A stretch of 64,000 bases of DNA. Source: Scalesia atractyloides (taxonomy: Eukaryota > Streptophyta > Magnoliopsida > Asterales > Asteraceae). Location: positions 15,171,001-15,235,000 of the forward strand of contig CAMTDV010000013.1 of assembly GCA_947069175.1 (NCBI GenBank), in the 5' to 3' direction. The notes beneath the pieces were generated by a model. The model did not search any database, was not told the DNA's origin, and saw only the letters and a program-made list of their open reading frames with translations. A program made the position numbers and the translations under genes. Positions 34,795 to 47,742 of the stretch are shown piece after piece (position 1 is the first letter of the stretch; the number at the start of each line of letters is the position of its first letter).

Positions 34795-36025
34795 TTTATT
34801 TAGTTCAAATAAAAATATTGAAAGTTATGAATGATTATTGTTATTTTGTTGTGGTGTTTGTAAAACTTATATATTATTGCTACCTATAAACCTGTGTATT
34901 ACAAGAGTTGAATATCGGGAAAAAAATTCAATTATAAATATATAATACTTATCAATGAAATGACTTATTACATAAAACAAAAGGAAATATTACATTTTTA
35001 GCGATCTAAATATAATTTTCTAAGTTTTCACTTCTTACTGGTGTCACAATAATCCATCTTATTATATATGGTTGTGAAATAGTAACACTAAAAAAATAAA
35101 AATAAGGATAATAAAATCGTAAGGTTGTCGGCAATAAATTGTAACTAAGTTCTACCATGTGTATTAATCTATATCTATGGGCTGAGTTATAGTACAAAGG
35201 GTTTAAAAATTAGAAGGGTAAGAAGCCACTACAGAGTAACAAGTGTCTAGGAGAAATCAACGAGAAGGGTAAATTTGTCGAAGAGAAAAAAAAATATGTA
35301 TATGCAAGTCATATGCCTAGAAACATGCACATCAAGTCACATGTTATCCCCCCATTTTTTAAACGTTCGTAACTTTTTTATACGTCATTTGTTTTCTTTG
35401 AAAAAATATACCAAAAATCGAGCGTCTTTTTATCTTTAAGTGAGTATTCTATTATTATACTTCAAAAAATCGAAAACCCATTTGTGTATTACAATGACAT
35501 AATGTATTCTATTAGTATCAACAGACTAAAACACAATGAACAACAAATTAAAACATAATGGACAAAAAAAAACAAAAACAAAAACACAACGTACAACATA
35601 TTAGAACACAATGGATAACAGAACAAACACAATGACCAGAACCTATAACATAATGTATAGAAAACCCATCCAGTTGAAAAACAGTATAATCAGAACCAAC
35701 AACACATGTGTAAAAAACCCAAATATAACATCATCTTCAATAAGTCATACATTATGTTATATTTTCTGATAAACCTAGTTGAAAGACACAATGACTAGAA
35801 CCTTTAATACAATGCAAAAAAAACTAGTAAAAATGAATTTTTTAGTTTATTTTTATATAGCAATATCATACTTAAATTAAAAAATAAAAAACGCTCGTAT
35901 TATGGTGATTTTTTTTAAATGTATGTAAAACTTATGGACATTTTAAATTGGCATGTGTCTTGCATGTGAAGAGAAAAAATCAATAAATGTATAATTTACT
36001 TTATGGCCTTCCACTATTTTTTTCC
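34795..36025. other. Intergenic, ACAATG-rich, no gene seen
   Basis: AT-rich. Between 35480 and 35830 words such as AACACAATG and AACATAATG recur at irregular spacing. Short frames here have no recognisable domain. Confidence 0.5.
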
Positions 36026-36034
36026 TAAAACTAA

Positions 36035-38844
36035 GAGTAAACTTCAATTTTGTCCCTCATGCTTTATACCAAATTGCAGTATTTTACAAATTTGAAAAGT
36101 ATGGTAAAAAACACACCAAATTTTAATCGTTAAGATTTTAGTCCACCTCAGTAATGACCATCCATATCTTTGTTAAATCCTTGTCACATATGACCCATGT
36201 GATAGGCAAAAGAGTAATTTCTCTATTAATACCCCTACACATCTTACACATGGTATTTATTCTTTAACTTAACCCAAGAAAAATTACAATATTGTTGGAC
36301 GACCTCATGTGAATCACCATTATATAGGGAATGTTTTAAAAGTGTTTGAGTTAAATGGTTTAAAAGTGTTTATTGCATATCCACCTGTAAACTATTATAT
36401 ATGTAAAAACTTATTAGCCAAGGTTACATTTGCTGGCTAAAGTACCATACTTGGTATGGTATTTTTGGTTGATAAAATAGCATACTTGGTACTTATGCAT
36501 TATCTACAACATTATCTTCAACTACCATATTTGAACTTAACGTAGTCTCATAGTACTCAATTTATAACTCAATCATCCTTGTGATGTCAATATACTGCAA
36601 TAACTTTCTAACGTCATCATTAACTAGAGCTCGTAAACCAAAATCCATGTTAATACGTGGTCGAAAACCGATGTTTATACTAAGTTTAAGTTAACGTTTT
36701 ACGTGACTTTTAGTTTTGAATAGCCTACTTTTGATTGGATTTGTGTTTTGCAGGTTTATGAAGTTTAAGGAGCTATTCGGGAGCGTTTTGGAGCATCAGG
36801 ATGGAAAACGGGTCAACCGGGATCACAAAATGGAAAACAGGAAATCAAGCATTAGAGAGGCCGTCGCCGACGCCCCTCAGAATTTCCGTCGGAGAAAATT
36901 TTCCGGTACAGTGGATTTAGAGCGTCGAAGAAAAAGTGGAATTTCTAGGGGCCGTCGGCGACGCCCTGGAGGGCCGTCGGGACACCCCTCTGGTTGTTCA
37001 ATCGCTGAATTCAAATTTTGAACGGAATATAATGTTTGTTTGACCCAATTGTGAGGGGGTTACGATTTGGAGGAGTTTTGTACATGTTCTTGGAGCCTAG
37101 CCATCACCAACCTTCATCCCTAACATCACCAATCCATACCAAATCATCCGAATCATCATCTTCATCACTCCTAACCCTAATCCACTACCACCATCATCTC
37201 CAATCATCCATCATTCCGTTCATCATCACCATCAACCCTAAAACCGAATCACCATCCATCATCATCACCAAGCTCGAGATGTCAATGTTCAAGACTTCAC
37301 CTTTCGTTGATCAAGTTCCGTTCACCACGAGCGGCTAATTTCCAAAGGTTTCACCCGGTGTAGGTTTTTGTAAGTTCTAGGGTTTGACATTGTTTTGAGT
37401 TTTGATTTGTGACAAATTGTGATTTGATTTGAAAACCTATGATAATTGTCTCGCATTGGTATTGTATTTGTGAATTGTCGAGTGAGTTATGAAATTTGAC
37501 TTTGCAAAATGTTTATGTGCGATTATGCCTTGTCTAGGTTAGCGTTTACATGTTCTTGGTAATGAAGTGTATTGTAGTCCGTTGTCTATGACGTTGATAG
37601 CTTTTGACACCTAAACCACTCAGCACTAAATTCGTTGATCATTGTTGCAATTGAGTTGAAATAAAAAACGTGTAGGAACCCTAGGATTTGCATTACCGAA
37701 CCGGGGTGTGAACCTTGTTCTCAAACTATTGTTTTCATCAAGTTAATTAAAGTTTTTTTACAATCAATTGAGTTTTCAAAGTTAGTAAAGTAGACACAAA
37801 TTCATCGGACCATTCCTGACAGTCTTTCAAACCAACAAATCAAATTAACTAATCGTATAGCAAGCTTCATAAAAAGTGACACTCTTATTGAAAATTAATC
37901 ACATCCAACCACAAACCACAAACTCTTCGTGGTTGACCCCTTACTACACTAACATATTGTTAAGGGTAATTTGGACATATAAATATTATCTTTGATCGGG
38001 ACGAGACACTCCGATCACATGTCTTCTTATGGAACCCTAAACTGGGTTGTTCTTTTTGATATCCTAGCTCTAGTATCATTTAATCCATTTCATGCACAAA
38101 AAACTGTATCACCATCAACCCTATCCACATACATCAGCTTTCGTTTAACGTATTTTCTACCTGGAGTTTTTGTGAACTCTCCACCATGGTGGAATTTCAA
38201 GTTAAAATACATGGGATTTTGACTTAATATACAAAAACATGAGAAAAAATTGAAACTTTCAGAATAACCATCGTTGTTGTAGTATCATTACAAGTATAAA
38301 GTGTCTTACTACTTAACATACACATCATGGTGTAGAATGGATCATTGTGAGCTCGAAACTCCCATGTGTGCTGGTTGAAGCTCTCCACCATGTGGTCATG
38401 TGTACGTAAAAGCCTGGCCAAAATTAGATTGAAGATGAATGTGTGGGGAAAACGCTTAATCACATAGTTTTGTTCTCCGTTGATGAATGTGGGGGGGGGG
38501 GGGGAGGCAACCCTAATATATCAAAATACGTACAATATCAATCTTATTATTTATTATTTAATCTAGTTTTTCTTGGGTTAAGTTAAAGAATAAATACTGA
38601 TGTTTTGGATGTATAAAGGCATCAATAGAGAAATTTAATATTGAGTAAATATGGGACATTGAAATTACTCTTTTACCCATCATGGGGTCGCATGTGACCA
38701 GGATTTAGCAAGATTTGGATGGCCATGAGTGAGGTGGACTAAAATCGTAACAAATATAAATATGGGTATTTTATACCATAATTTTCAAATTTGTAAAATA
38801 CTATAATTTGGTATAATTCATAGGACCAAATTTGCAGTTTACTC
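36035..38844. mobile_element. Mutator-like element with nested solo LTR
   Basis: It starts GAGTAAACTTCAATTTTG and ends with the inverted counterpart CAAATTTGCAGTTTACTC. The terminal inverted repeats extend about 250 bp (to about 36285 and from about 38565) and share words such as TTTTAGTCCACCTCA and TATTTATTCTTTAACTTAAC. The flanking 9-bp repeats TAAAACTAA (36026-36034) and TAAAATTAA (38845-38853) differ at one position. These are Mutator hallmarks. Without the nested LTR it is about 1.44 kb and carries no transposase. The arms have diverged much more than those of the Pack-MULE, so it is older. Confidence 0.75.
36651..38017 (+). mobile_element. Solo LTR of the Athila-type family
   Basis: A 1367-bp segment homologous throughout to the LTR at 42348-43700, flanked by a perfect 5-bp duplication CATGT (36646-36650 and 38018-38022). 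It starts TAATACGTGG where the other copy starts TGATATGTGG, so the terminal TG has become TA. It ends CCGATCA in both. No internal sequence remains, as expected after LTR-LTR recombination. Confidence 0.85.
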
Positions 38845-38853
38845 TAAAATTAA

Positions 38854-40913
38854 TCTCAACTCTCCAAATGTACGACAAATAGACTTAGAATCATTCTTTT
38901 CTTTATTATTTATTTTTCCTTTTGTGTTTGATCATAATCCCTATATCGATATATATGTGATATATAATAAAAAGAAAAACGAGGAGTCGTGTTATACAAT
39001 GCGGTAATCTTACCGGCGAAACGTATTTATTTTTCTAATGCACCAAATTTGAAAGTTGTCATGATTGATTTCTATAACTAAAATCAAATGCAATTGTCAC
39101 AAAATTAAAATTCAAATAATATATAAAAAAGATTATTCAAGGGTTGTTATGGACCGTGAATTGGAATGGGCCGGTAATATTGCAACAATGCAACATGATT
39201 GACCCAATAACATGTCTCTCTAAAAATGGGTTACACACCCGACCATGTTCCACCAATATTCGGTTATTGACTGGCTGTAAAAGAAACCCTGTTTTGTGCA
39301 CCTCTAGCTTCTAACCCCAAATGTTTATAATCTCATATTAATAACATAAAAATGTTAAAAATAATACAAAGACGGTCCAAGTATCCCTTTTCTTTTTATT
39401 ACCCGATTTAGAAAAAAAAAGACTCATATTGTTTGCTTAAATACTAAGATGTTAAGATAATTTATTTAGTTAAATGTGACATTTGCGATTTCAAAATATA
39501 CATTTTTTTCAAAATTGTTATAAACAAAACTTCATAAAGATAAAATGAACGTTGATATGGAATTCGCATAGTCTTAAACACACAGTTGATAATAATACAT
39601 ATTACTTTTGTGATTATATTATGATAATAATAAACTAAATTTATGATGAAGTTTACTATCATAACAAGTGACCAATTGGATATATAAATGTAACCTTCCC
39701 CACTATTAGTGACTAATGATATTAAATAACTGATTAGATCTACGTTGTCATATTAATATTTTTAATTTGATAATATGGTTAACGTAATTACCAAAGTATG
39801 AATCCCCGGCTGATGCATCGCGAAACGAAAGAAAAAGAATGGTATAAAAAGACAAAAAGTGCACGGGATTGAAAGTCAAAGGTTATACAAAACACCTTCA
39901 ATTCAAAGTCAAAGATAATCACCAGAATTTGGGGACATAATAGAAGATTAGAAATTATCAATTAGTTTTGAAAAACATTTTGAACATTATTTATTACCAA
40001 ATGTCAAATTGTCATGTTGCATGCAAGGGTTGTAAAGAAATGTTATATAAGGTAAATATCCTTTTGTTATTGTGGGTATATAATTTCAAAAGACATTACA
40101 AAATTATATTAAACTGAGTACAATAATATTGCTTTACATAATGTAAAAAAAAAGAATTAGGTTGGTTAATTACAATATGGTACAACTATGACGGTTGGTG
40201 TAGCAATCCAAAGAGAAACTCAAAAAATAAAATCGTGATATGTCCAAAAGAATAACGGCACGTGCTGGATCGAAAACAATATAAAAAACATCAGTACTGG
40301 TTATGATCGATAGCGATACAGATGACTTTTGATAGGAATCAATATGGTACCGTTATTGTTGGGACATTATCAGTTCGTTTCGTCACAACGCTAACACTCA
40401 TTACAACTTATGATACCAAAAACATAATATATTGCGAACACACCTTCGTTTTCACGCTTGACAAGATACGTCATACATTGTAAGCTTGATGCATATTTAA
40501 TCCTTCAATTTTGTAAATATCCTTCGAGGGTTGCAGGTTGAAACAGTGGAGTGTGGTGATTTGTCTCTCAACCACCTTCTTCAATTCATGCCGCCCTTGT
40601 CGACCACGTAGCCATAATTTCCACGAAATAAAGAACGAACCCAAAAGCTAACCCTAGTTTTAGTTCTAACTTTTCAGTTTGTTAAATATGTACAATCTTT
40701 TTAAATTAATGGCTTTTAGCTTTGATGCTACCCTTTCTTGTTCTTCTATGTCTCAGATTAGGTACCTTTAAAAAGCAATATGTAGATTATGAAAATTTCG
40801 TATCTTGAATTTGTTTGATGGAGTTGATTTCTTATTGGGGGAAAGAAACGAAGTAGGATGGCGGAGTATTTTGTTTATAGAGAGAAAGCTTGTTGAGAGA
40901 GAGAATATGTATT

Positions 40914-40917
<4 letters not shown>
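38854..40917. other. Intergenic, no gene seen
   Basis: AT-rich sequence without a supported gene, RNA or complete transposon. It ends at an (AT)n tract (about 40918-40950) next to a MITE. Confidence 0.5.
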
Positions 40918-40950
<33 letters not shown>

Positions 40951-40952
<2 letters not shown>

Positions 40953-41426
40953 AATGTTCATTTAAGAAGAAATTTTATGTGAGAAGAAAAAAAAACATAA
41001 TGGTAAAACATTAAATAGTTTATAACTTCTCTCATTAATTATGTTATCTCTCACTAATAAAAAAATATTATATCCTAACACAGTTCAAAATTTATCCTAT
41101 ATATATTTTATACTTATCAAAATTTACCCTACACACATGTAAATTTACCCTACACATTTCAAAATTTATCATTCACGTACTAAAATTTATCCTACACATG
41201 TCGAAAATTATCCTTCACCATAAATTATTTTATCTTGAGAAAGTATATTAAAAATGAGTTCCAAGTTTAATTAATTAGCTATGTAATGACAATTATAGAT
41301 TTACCTATATGTCTTTTTTCATAATATTAAATACACATATTAATAAAGTAAATAGAGAATTTCTATTGGTTTAAAAATTATTCTTTTTATCCTTACAAAA
41401 TGTTTCTTCTTATTTGAGCTCTTCAA
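40951..41426. mobile_element. MITE, family 1, copy 2
   Basis: About 475 bp, homologous along its length to 770-1253 and likewise set in TA repeats. The ends are TTCATTTAAGAAGAAATTTT and the inverted TTTCTTCTTATTTGAGCTC. Non-coding. Confidence 0.6.
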
Positions 41427-42347
41427 TATATATATATATATATTATATATATATATAATAATTGGGATTAGGCCTAAAGGATATAACGTGTAAGATTTAA
41501 GAATATAAAGTATAAAACTCATCAATTTTAAAGACAAATGACACCGTCTGAAAAGAGATATAAAGATAAATGACAAAATTTACAATTCACTTATAAATAT
41601 ATTTATGCAACATATATGCTTATAATCACACACATTTATATATATAATTAGCCACAATTATCACAAAGTATATAGAAAATTTAAAAAATAATAAAGAATG
41701 AGTTTTATGGTGATTTAAATTGTAGGTTTATGGTATGTCTTTTTAAAAAATAATAAAGAATGAGTTAAAAATAGTGAACTCCCCCTCCCCCCTCACACAG
41801 TTATTTCAGTGCACACAAGACACCCCTATCATCTTGATTGTTGATTAATCCTGATCAATGACCTTAATCACTTCATGACACTTCTCATCTTAATTTCACT
41901 TTGTATTTAATTTTTAAATTACATTATAATATCAAAATCGAGAATGTAGAAAACTATATGGAGGGGTGAATAAGTTTTCTATAAAAAATGATAATCAAGA
42001 CTTAATTCAAGAAGGTTTATCAATTTTTTGAAATCCAACAATAATATAAATGCAACAATAATATAAATGCAAGTAAGTAAATAGTTTATACAAGGAATGA
42101 CAACAACCAATTTATAAAGGTTCATGTAGATATTAAATAATTCACTATATGTCCTCTTTAGATTCACTAATTGAGAGTTGTTCCACTAATCGTCTCCCTT
42201 TAATGGAAGAGACCACATGTACAAGCCTTTCACTAAACAAGGAAGTGATCACCTCATAATATCTCACTAATAAGGGTAGTGATAACCTTCTTCAACACAT
42301 TGTGTCAAGATAGCGTGTCTTTAAATTTCTTCACACATTCACTATAT
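41427..42347. other. Intergenic, short direct repeats
   Basis: AT-rich. Two small direct duplications are visible: AATAATAAAGAATGAGTT (near 41687 and 41747) and CAACAATAATATAAATGC (near 42037 and 42055). No gene is supported. Confidence 0.5.
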
Positions 42348-43700
42348 TGATATGTGGTTGAAAACCGAGTGTTTATTAAGTTTAAATTCACGTTTTACGT
42401 GACTTTTAGTTTCGAATAGTCTACTTTTGATTGGATTTGTGTTTTGCTGGTTTACGAAGTTTAAGGAGCTATTCGGAAGCGTTTTGGAGCATCGGGACGG
42501 AAAACGGGTCAACCGGGATCACAAAATGGGAAAACAGGAAATCAAGCATTAGAGAGGCCGCGTCCGACGCCCTGTTGGGCCGTCGGCGACGCCCCTCAGA
42601 ATTTCCGTCGGAAAATTTTTTCGTATACAGTGATTTAGAGCGTCGGAGAAAAAGTGGAATTTCTATGGGTCGTCGGCGACGCCCTGGAAGGCGTCACGAC
42701 GCTGAATTCAAATTTTGAACATGATATAATGTTTGTTTGACCCAATTGTGAGGGGGTTACGATTTGGAGGAGTTTTGTACTGTTCTTGGAGCCTAGCCAT
42801 CACCAACCTTCATCCCCAACATCACCAATCCATACCAAATCATCCGAATCATCATCTTCATCATTCCTAACCCTAATCCACTACCACCATGATCTCCAAT
42901 CATCCATCATTCCGTTCATCATCACCAGCAACCCTAAAACCGAATCACCATCCATCATCATCACCAAGCTCGAGATGTCAATGTTCAAGACTTCACCTTT
43001 CATTGATCAAGTCCCGTTCACCATGAGCAGTTAATTTCCGAAAGTTTCACCCCGGTGTAGGTTTTTGTAAGTTCTAGGGTTTAACATTGTTTGAGTTTTA
43101 ATTTGTGACAAATTATGATTTGACTTGAAAACCTATGATAATTGTCTCGCATTGGTATTGTATTTGTAATTGTCGAATGAGTATGAAATTTAACTTTGCG
43201 AAATGTTTATGTGCGATTATGCCTTATCTAGGTTAGAGTTTACAGTTCTTGGTAATAACGTGTACTGTAGTCCGTTGTCTATGACGTTGATAGCTTTTGA
43301 CACCTAAACCATTCAACACTAAATTCGTTGATCATTATTGCAATTGAGTTGAAATTAAAACATGTAGAAACCCTAGGATTTGCATTACCGAACCGGGTGT
43401 GAACCTTGTTTTCAAACCGTTGTTTTCATCAAGTTAATTAAAGTTTCTTACAATCAATTGAGTTTTCAAAGTTATATACACAAATTCGTCGGACCATTCC
43501 GACATTCTTTCAAACCAATAAACCAAATTAAACAATCAAAGTAGCAAGCCTCATAAAGTGACATTGTATTTAAAATCAATCACATCCGACCACAAACCAC
43601 AAACTCTTCGTGGTTCGACCCCTTACTACCACTAACGCATTGTTAAGGGTAATTAGGGCATATAAATATTATCTTTGACCGGGGCGCGACACTCCGATCA
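42348..43700 (+). mobile_element. 5' LTR of Athila-type retrotransposon
   Basis: It begins TGATATGTGGTTGAAAACC and ends CACTCCGATCA, five bases before a primer-binding site. It is homologous to the solo LTR at 36651-38017, which fixes both ends. It contains short GC palindromes of the type CGTCGGCGACG (near 42586 and 42672) and a run of ATCACC/ATCATC words near 42800-42960. The matching 3' LTR is not recognisable in the window. Confidence 0.8.
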
Positions 43701-43705
43701 AATTT

Positions 43706-43723
43706 TGGCGCCGTTGCCGGGGA
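43706..43723 (+). promoter_or_regulatory. Primer-binding site, tRNA-Asp type
   Basis: TGGCGCCGTTGCCGGGGA is complementary to the 3' end of plant tRNA-Asp (from memory of its ...CCCCGGCAACGGCGCCA end). This primer is typical of Athila elements, in agreement with the pol sequence. Confidence 0.9.
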
Positions 43724-43849
43724 GTTTGTGCGCTTTGTGTTTGGAATTGTTTGATTTCGTGATTAACTATTTAAAGTGCTTATTTCTTATTATTGTCTTT
43801 GCTTTTGTGTCATACGGGTGTGTTACTTTGTGTAGTTTTCAAGTAGTGC

Positions 43850-46088
43850 ATGCATACACGAAATTTCGGGAGGACCTCGCCATTAGTGTTCGAACCGGAA
43901 ATTGAGCGGGTCGTTAGAAGAAATTTAGCCAACCGGTTAGAGGCAACCCTTGCTTCTAATCCACTCAACACCAATTCACCATCTACACCATCGTTTGGAC
44001 CTATTCCAATGGATCCCCAAAATTCTAACCAACCCAACAACCTACACCAACATCACGACTACCCACCCCAAAACCAAAACACCGAAAACCACCAATCGGG
44101 GAGTGGTCACAACTCTAGACCACCAACACCACCATTCCAAAACCGTAACCGAAACCCTAGTAATCGCCAACGCACACCTCCACCTTCAAACCAAAACCGT
44201 CAAAACCCTTTACCACCCAATCTGAACAACCGAAACGTTAACGCCAACCGTGGGGTTAACAATAGTCGTGGCAATCCCACGAACGAAGCTCAATTTTTGA
44301 CGTTGACGAGTTGTGGAATAATATTCCTGATGATGCACCATATAGTGTTCCTGGTTATCAATCACCGGATCGCATGAGCATCCATTCGGAGTACTCGGAC
44401 GACGGGGGAAATTATAATGAGAGAGTTATAGATGATGAATGGGGGGACAACAATATGGGGAACTTCTACAATGCACGGGGGTTTGATTACAATGATTTTG
44501 GCTATCAAAATGCAAATTTCGTGGGGGAACAATGGTGGTTATGGGCAAGAGTACGGGCGAGATGATGGCTATGGGAATGACCGCCAACCAAGAAATGATA
44601 GACGGAATCGGGATTATGGTAATAAACAACAACAACAACAACGGAAATCGTGCCCGAATTCCACAATTTGTAGGTAGCGGGAATCAAGGTGGAAACGGGG
44701 GTGGCGACCGAAAGGGTAATTATGGGCCAATGAATCAAGAGGTAGACGGTCCAAGACGCCAAGTGAATCAACAAGTTCTGATGGGTGTTAACGGGCGATT
44801 TAGACTGGTGGTCACCGAAAATGACTCACCAATTGTGCCTACACCTTGAGGAAGACGGGCGTTCGATTGCAAGCCAAACTACATCAACATTCTACCCCAC
44901 TTCAACGGTAGAACCAACGACGAGCCGTATACACATTTGGCAGAATTTTCGGTCATTTGTGGCACAATTGGTGGTCATGTTTTTGCACTAGAAGAAGTGA
45001 AATTGAGACTTTTTCAATTTTCACTAAAAGATAAAGCGAAGCAATGGTTTCACACATTGCCGGCAAATAGTATTCACACGTGGGCGGAGATGCAACATGT
45101 GTTTTTGGATGAGTACTATTCTATTGCTAAGATCGACGATGCAAGAGATGAGATTCAGTCGTTTAGGCAATTACCAGGGGAATTGCTACGTGAGGCATTG
45201 ACCCGTTTCAAGGAATTGGTTAGGAAGTGTCCTCATCACCAAATTCAAAGGTGGGAGTTACTTAAGTGCTTTGTGAGGGGATTAGATGCCGATGATCACA
45301 TATATTTACAATCGGCTAGTAATGGGACGTTGTTAAATAATCACGAGGAAGATGATTGGGATTTTTTGGAACGGATGAGCAAGAATTCCAAAGCGGTCGC
45401 TATGGCAGACCGGTCAAAGAAGCATCCGATTTCTCGATCTCTTCCCGACCTTGATTCAAGCGCCAAGGATAGGATTGCCACTTTGGAAAGAGAGTTGGCG
45501 CGAATGAAGAAGAAGGATGTTGGTGCGGTTCAATTCGCAGTGTGTGAGGATTGTGGGGATATTGGACTTAGAACCAAGGAATGTCAAGTGAGCATGGTAC
45601 AAGCGAATGAAGAGGTGAACCAGGTTTATGGTGAGCGAAAACAGTTCGATATGAATTCAAACACCTATCACCCTGGGTTGAGAAATCATCCCAACTTCCG
45701 CTATGGGAATGCTTCAAATCAGATGAATCCCAACTTCCAACCGAACAATCAAGGTGGGAATCAAGGTGGTTTTATGTACCAAAACCGTTAAGGCGGTAAT
45801 CAAGGAGGGTACTAATGAAATTATAATCAAGGGAATGGCCAAAATTATCAAAACCTTGAAGGTGGGTATCAAAGAAGCTACAACCAAGGTGATAATGGAG
45901 GTGGTAATTCTAATCCCCCAATGGGTGGTGAAGACTCCGTAAGCTCCAAGCTAGATGCTATCATGGACGCCATCACAACTTCAAATCAAGAAATCAAGAT
46001 GGAAATGAAGAAAGAATTCGAGGTTCGTGATAAGTCACATAAAGCTTTGGAGAAGCAAGTGGGGCAACTTGCGGAGGAGATGGCGTAA
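43850..46088 (+). pseudogene. Athila-type gag, broken
   Basis: Pieces of one gag reading frame are spread over all three frames. The N-terminal part (from 43850) is rich in Asn, Pro and Gln. The conserved capsid part at 44937-45791 has FQFSLKDKAKQWFHTLPANS, IHTWAEMQHVFLDEYY and KCPHHQIQRWELLKCFVRGL, the usual gag wording of Athila-group Ty3 elements. The following segment is Asn/Gly-rich. Frame breaks (near 44300, 44560, 44849 and 45790) mean no complete Gag can be made. Confidence 0.85.
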
Positions 46089-46777
46089 TTGCGAGGTAAT
46101 GGGGGAAAGCTACCTAGTGACACGACCGTGAATCCGAAGCATCAAGGTTCGAGCTCGAAGAACACACGTGAGGTACCAATTAATAAAATTTCTTTGCGTA
46201 GTGGTCGAGTCATTGATAATAGTGCCGTGTCACCACCACCTCAGTTTGTTGAAGGGGTGGTGGAAGAGGTTAGCGATGATGAAAGTGTTGACAGTCAAAC
46301 GGGTCAAAAAGAAAATGTTTTAAAAAATGAAAAAAGTACACCCGTTGTGACCGTCCCCATCCCAAAATCTAAGGAAAAGGGTGTGGAGGTTAATACCGCC
46401 CCTTATCCCGAAGCCTTGTTGGGACCCTCCAAGAAAGTGGTAAACAAAAGACGTCCCCATCAAGAAGAAATGTGGGAAGTTTTCAAACAAGTTAAAATCA
46501 ACCTACACTTTTGGATGCCATCAAGCAAGTTTCATCTTATGCTAAGTACATGAAAGACTTGTGTACCCAAAAGCGAACTCACAAATTTCCAAAGAAACTT
46601 GATTTAACTGAAAACATGAGTTCGTTTCTTTCGGGTGCACTTCCACCTAAGCTACAAGATCCGGGAGCGCCTATTATCTCCATTCAAGTTGGAGAATTTA
46701 AAATGACAAGGGCACTTTTGGACCTTGGGGCTAGTATGAGTATTTTGCCGGGTAGTTTGTATGACCAATACGAGTTT
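46089..46777 (+). pseudogene. Athila-type gag-pro junction and protease, N-part
   Basis: After a variable linker, 46616-46777 encodes the start of the aspartic protease: PGAPIISIQVGEF, then ALLDLGASMSILPG. The catalytic motif of this group (D-[ST]-G) is DLG here, as often seen in Athila copies. The frame is interrupted at 46777 by insertion of the gag-only element and resumes at 56362. Confidence 0.8.
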
Positions 46778-46969
46778 TGTAACATCCGTCAAAAAAAACG
46801 GATTTTACCAAACCCGCTCCGTTTATTAACCGAACAATAAGTTTAAAATTTCGTGGCGTATTTAATGCCCAAATTAATTTTAAACGATACATAATTAATT
46901 ATTATATTGGAATATATATATTTTGTTTTTGAAAAATTGTTAAAAATAATGAAATAAAAATATAATGTT

Positions 46970-47053
46970 GCTGCCGGGTTTCGAACCCGGGTCAGTCAAC
47001 CGGTTCAGCAGAGTCTTAACACACACACACTCAACCACTGCGCCACTAGTGTT
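46970..47053 (-). repeat. Antisense tRNA-like unit, 5' LTR
   Basis: On the minus strand: AGTGGCGCAGTGGTTGAG (a good A-box and D-arm), a (GT)n variable part, then ACCCGGGTTCGAAACCCGG (an excellent B-box; arms CCGGGTT/AACCCGG at 46974-46980 and 46984-46990). Size and layout resemble a class II tRNA (Leu/Ser type), but the acceptor stem does not close by eye. It has a counterpart in the 3' LTR and in the solo LTR. Confidence 0.6.
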
Positions 47054-47306
47054 TCTTGTTAATTAATGGAAACAATTAATTCATAACATGAGAATCGAAT
47101 TCAAAATCGACGCGCCCAATTTCAGTCGTCGGAAATCCCGACTAACTCGCTAAGAATTGACGGTTTCTTCAGTTATAACGTAAAATCTTAATCACTACAT
47201 CGGTTATAACCGATGCCTGAGTCCGCGACACAAGCTATAACCGCCGGAGAGTTTCTAACCGACGAATCAAGTCGGAAATTGGACCAAATTCATCGATGAC
47301 CTGCCC

Positions 47307-47314
47307 TATAAATA
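47307..47314 (+). promoter_or_regulatory. TATA box in 5' LTR
   Basis: TATAAATA in the context CTGCCCTATAAATACCTCC, the usual plant LTR promoter. The same box is at 54254-54261 in the 3' LTR and 31743-31750 in the solo LTR. The sense tRNA-like modules lie 440-1000 bp downstream and would be in the RNA. Confidence 0.7.
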
Positions 47315-47742
47315 CCTCCTCGAACCTCTGCAAGCTTTTTCGCTCAAAACCGCACCTTTACCCGACGTAATTCCACTCGCCGGAAATCTTCTGCAACTCG
47401 CCGGAAAACCGAGCCCTTCACTTCTGAGCCTTACTGAACCCCCAGAGCTTATACCGAAGTCACCCACATCCACTTCAAGCTTGCTGAAGACTCTCTGCCG
47501 CAGGACACACGTCGCCGGAAGTTTCTGCTGTCACCGGAGTTTCGCCGGAGAACAGAGAAGTCAGTCGGTATACCTTACGCTTAAATCTTTCATTCTTTTT
47601 ATATATCTCACCTGTAATTAACCTCAAAACACTAAAGAACATGATTAAAACATCGAACCAGTCGGACTTCCGATTCTGGTTAAATTCAACGAAGAAGACG
47701 AAGTTTCAGTTGTGTATATGTATAATTAAAATCAAGTTATAA

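Noticed and set aside
38487..38505. G homopolymer as a functional G-quadruplex or telomere piece
   Set aside because: Single uninterrupted run with no repeat pattern; similar runs at 9956 and 60000 suggest simple homopolymers of uncertain length.
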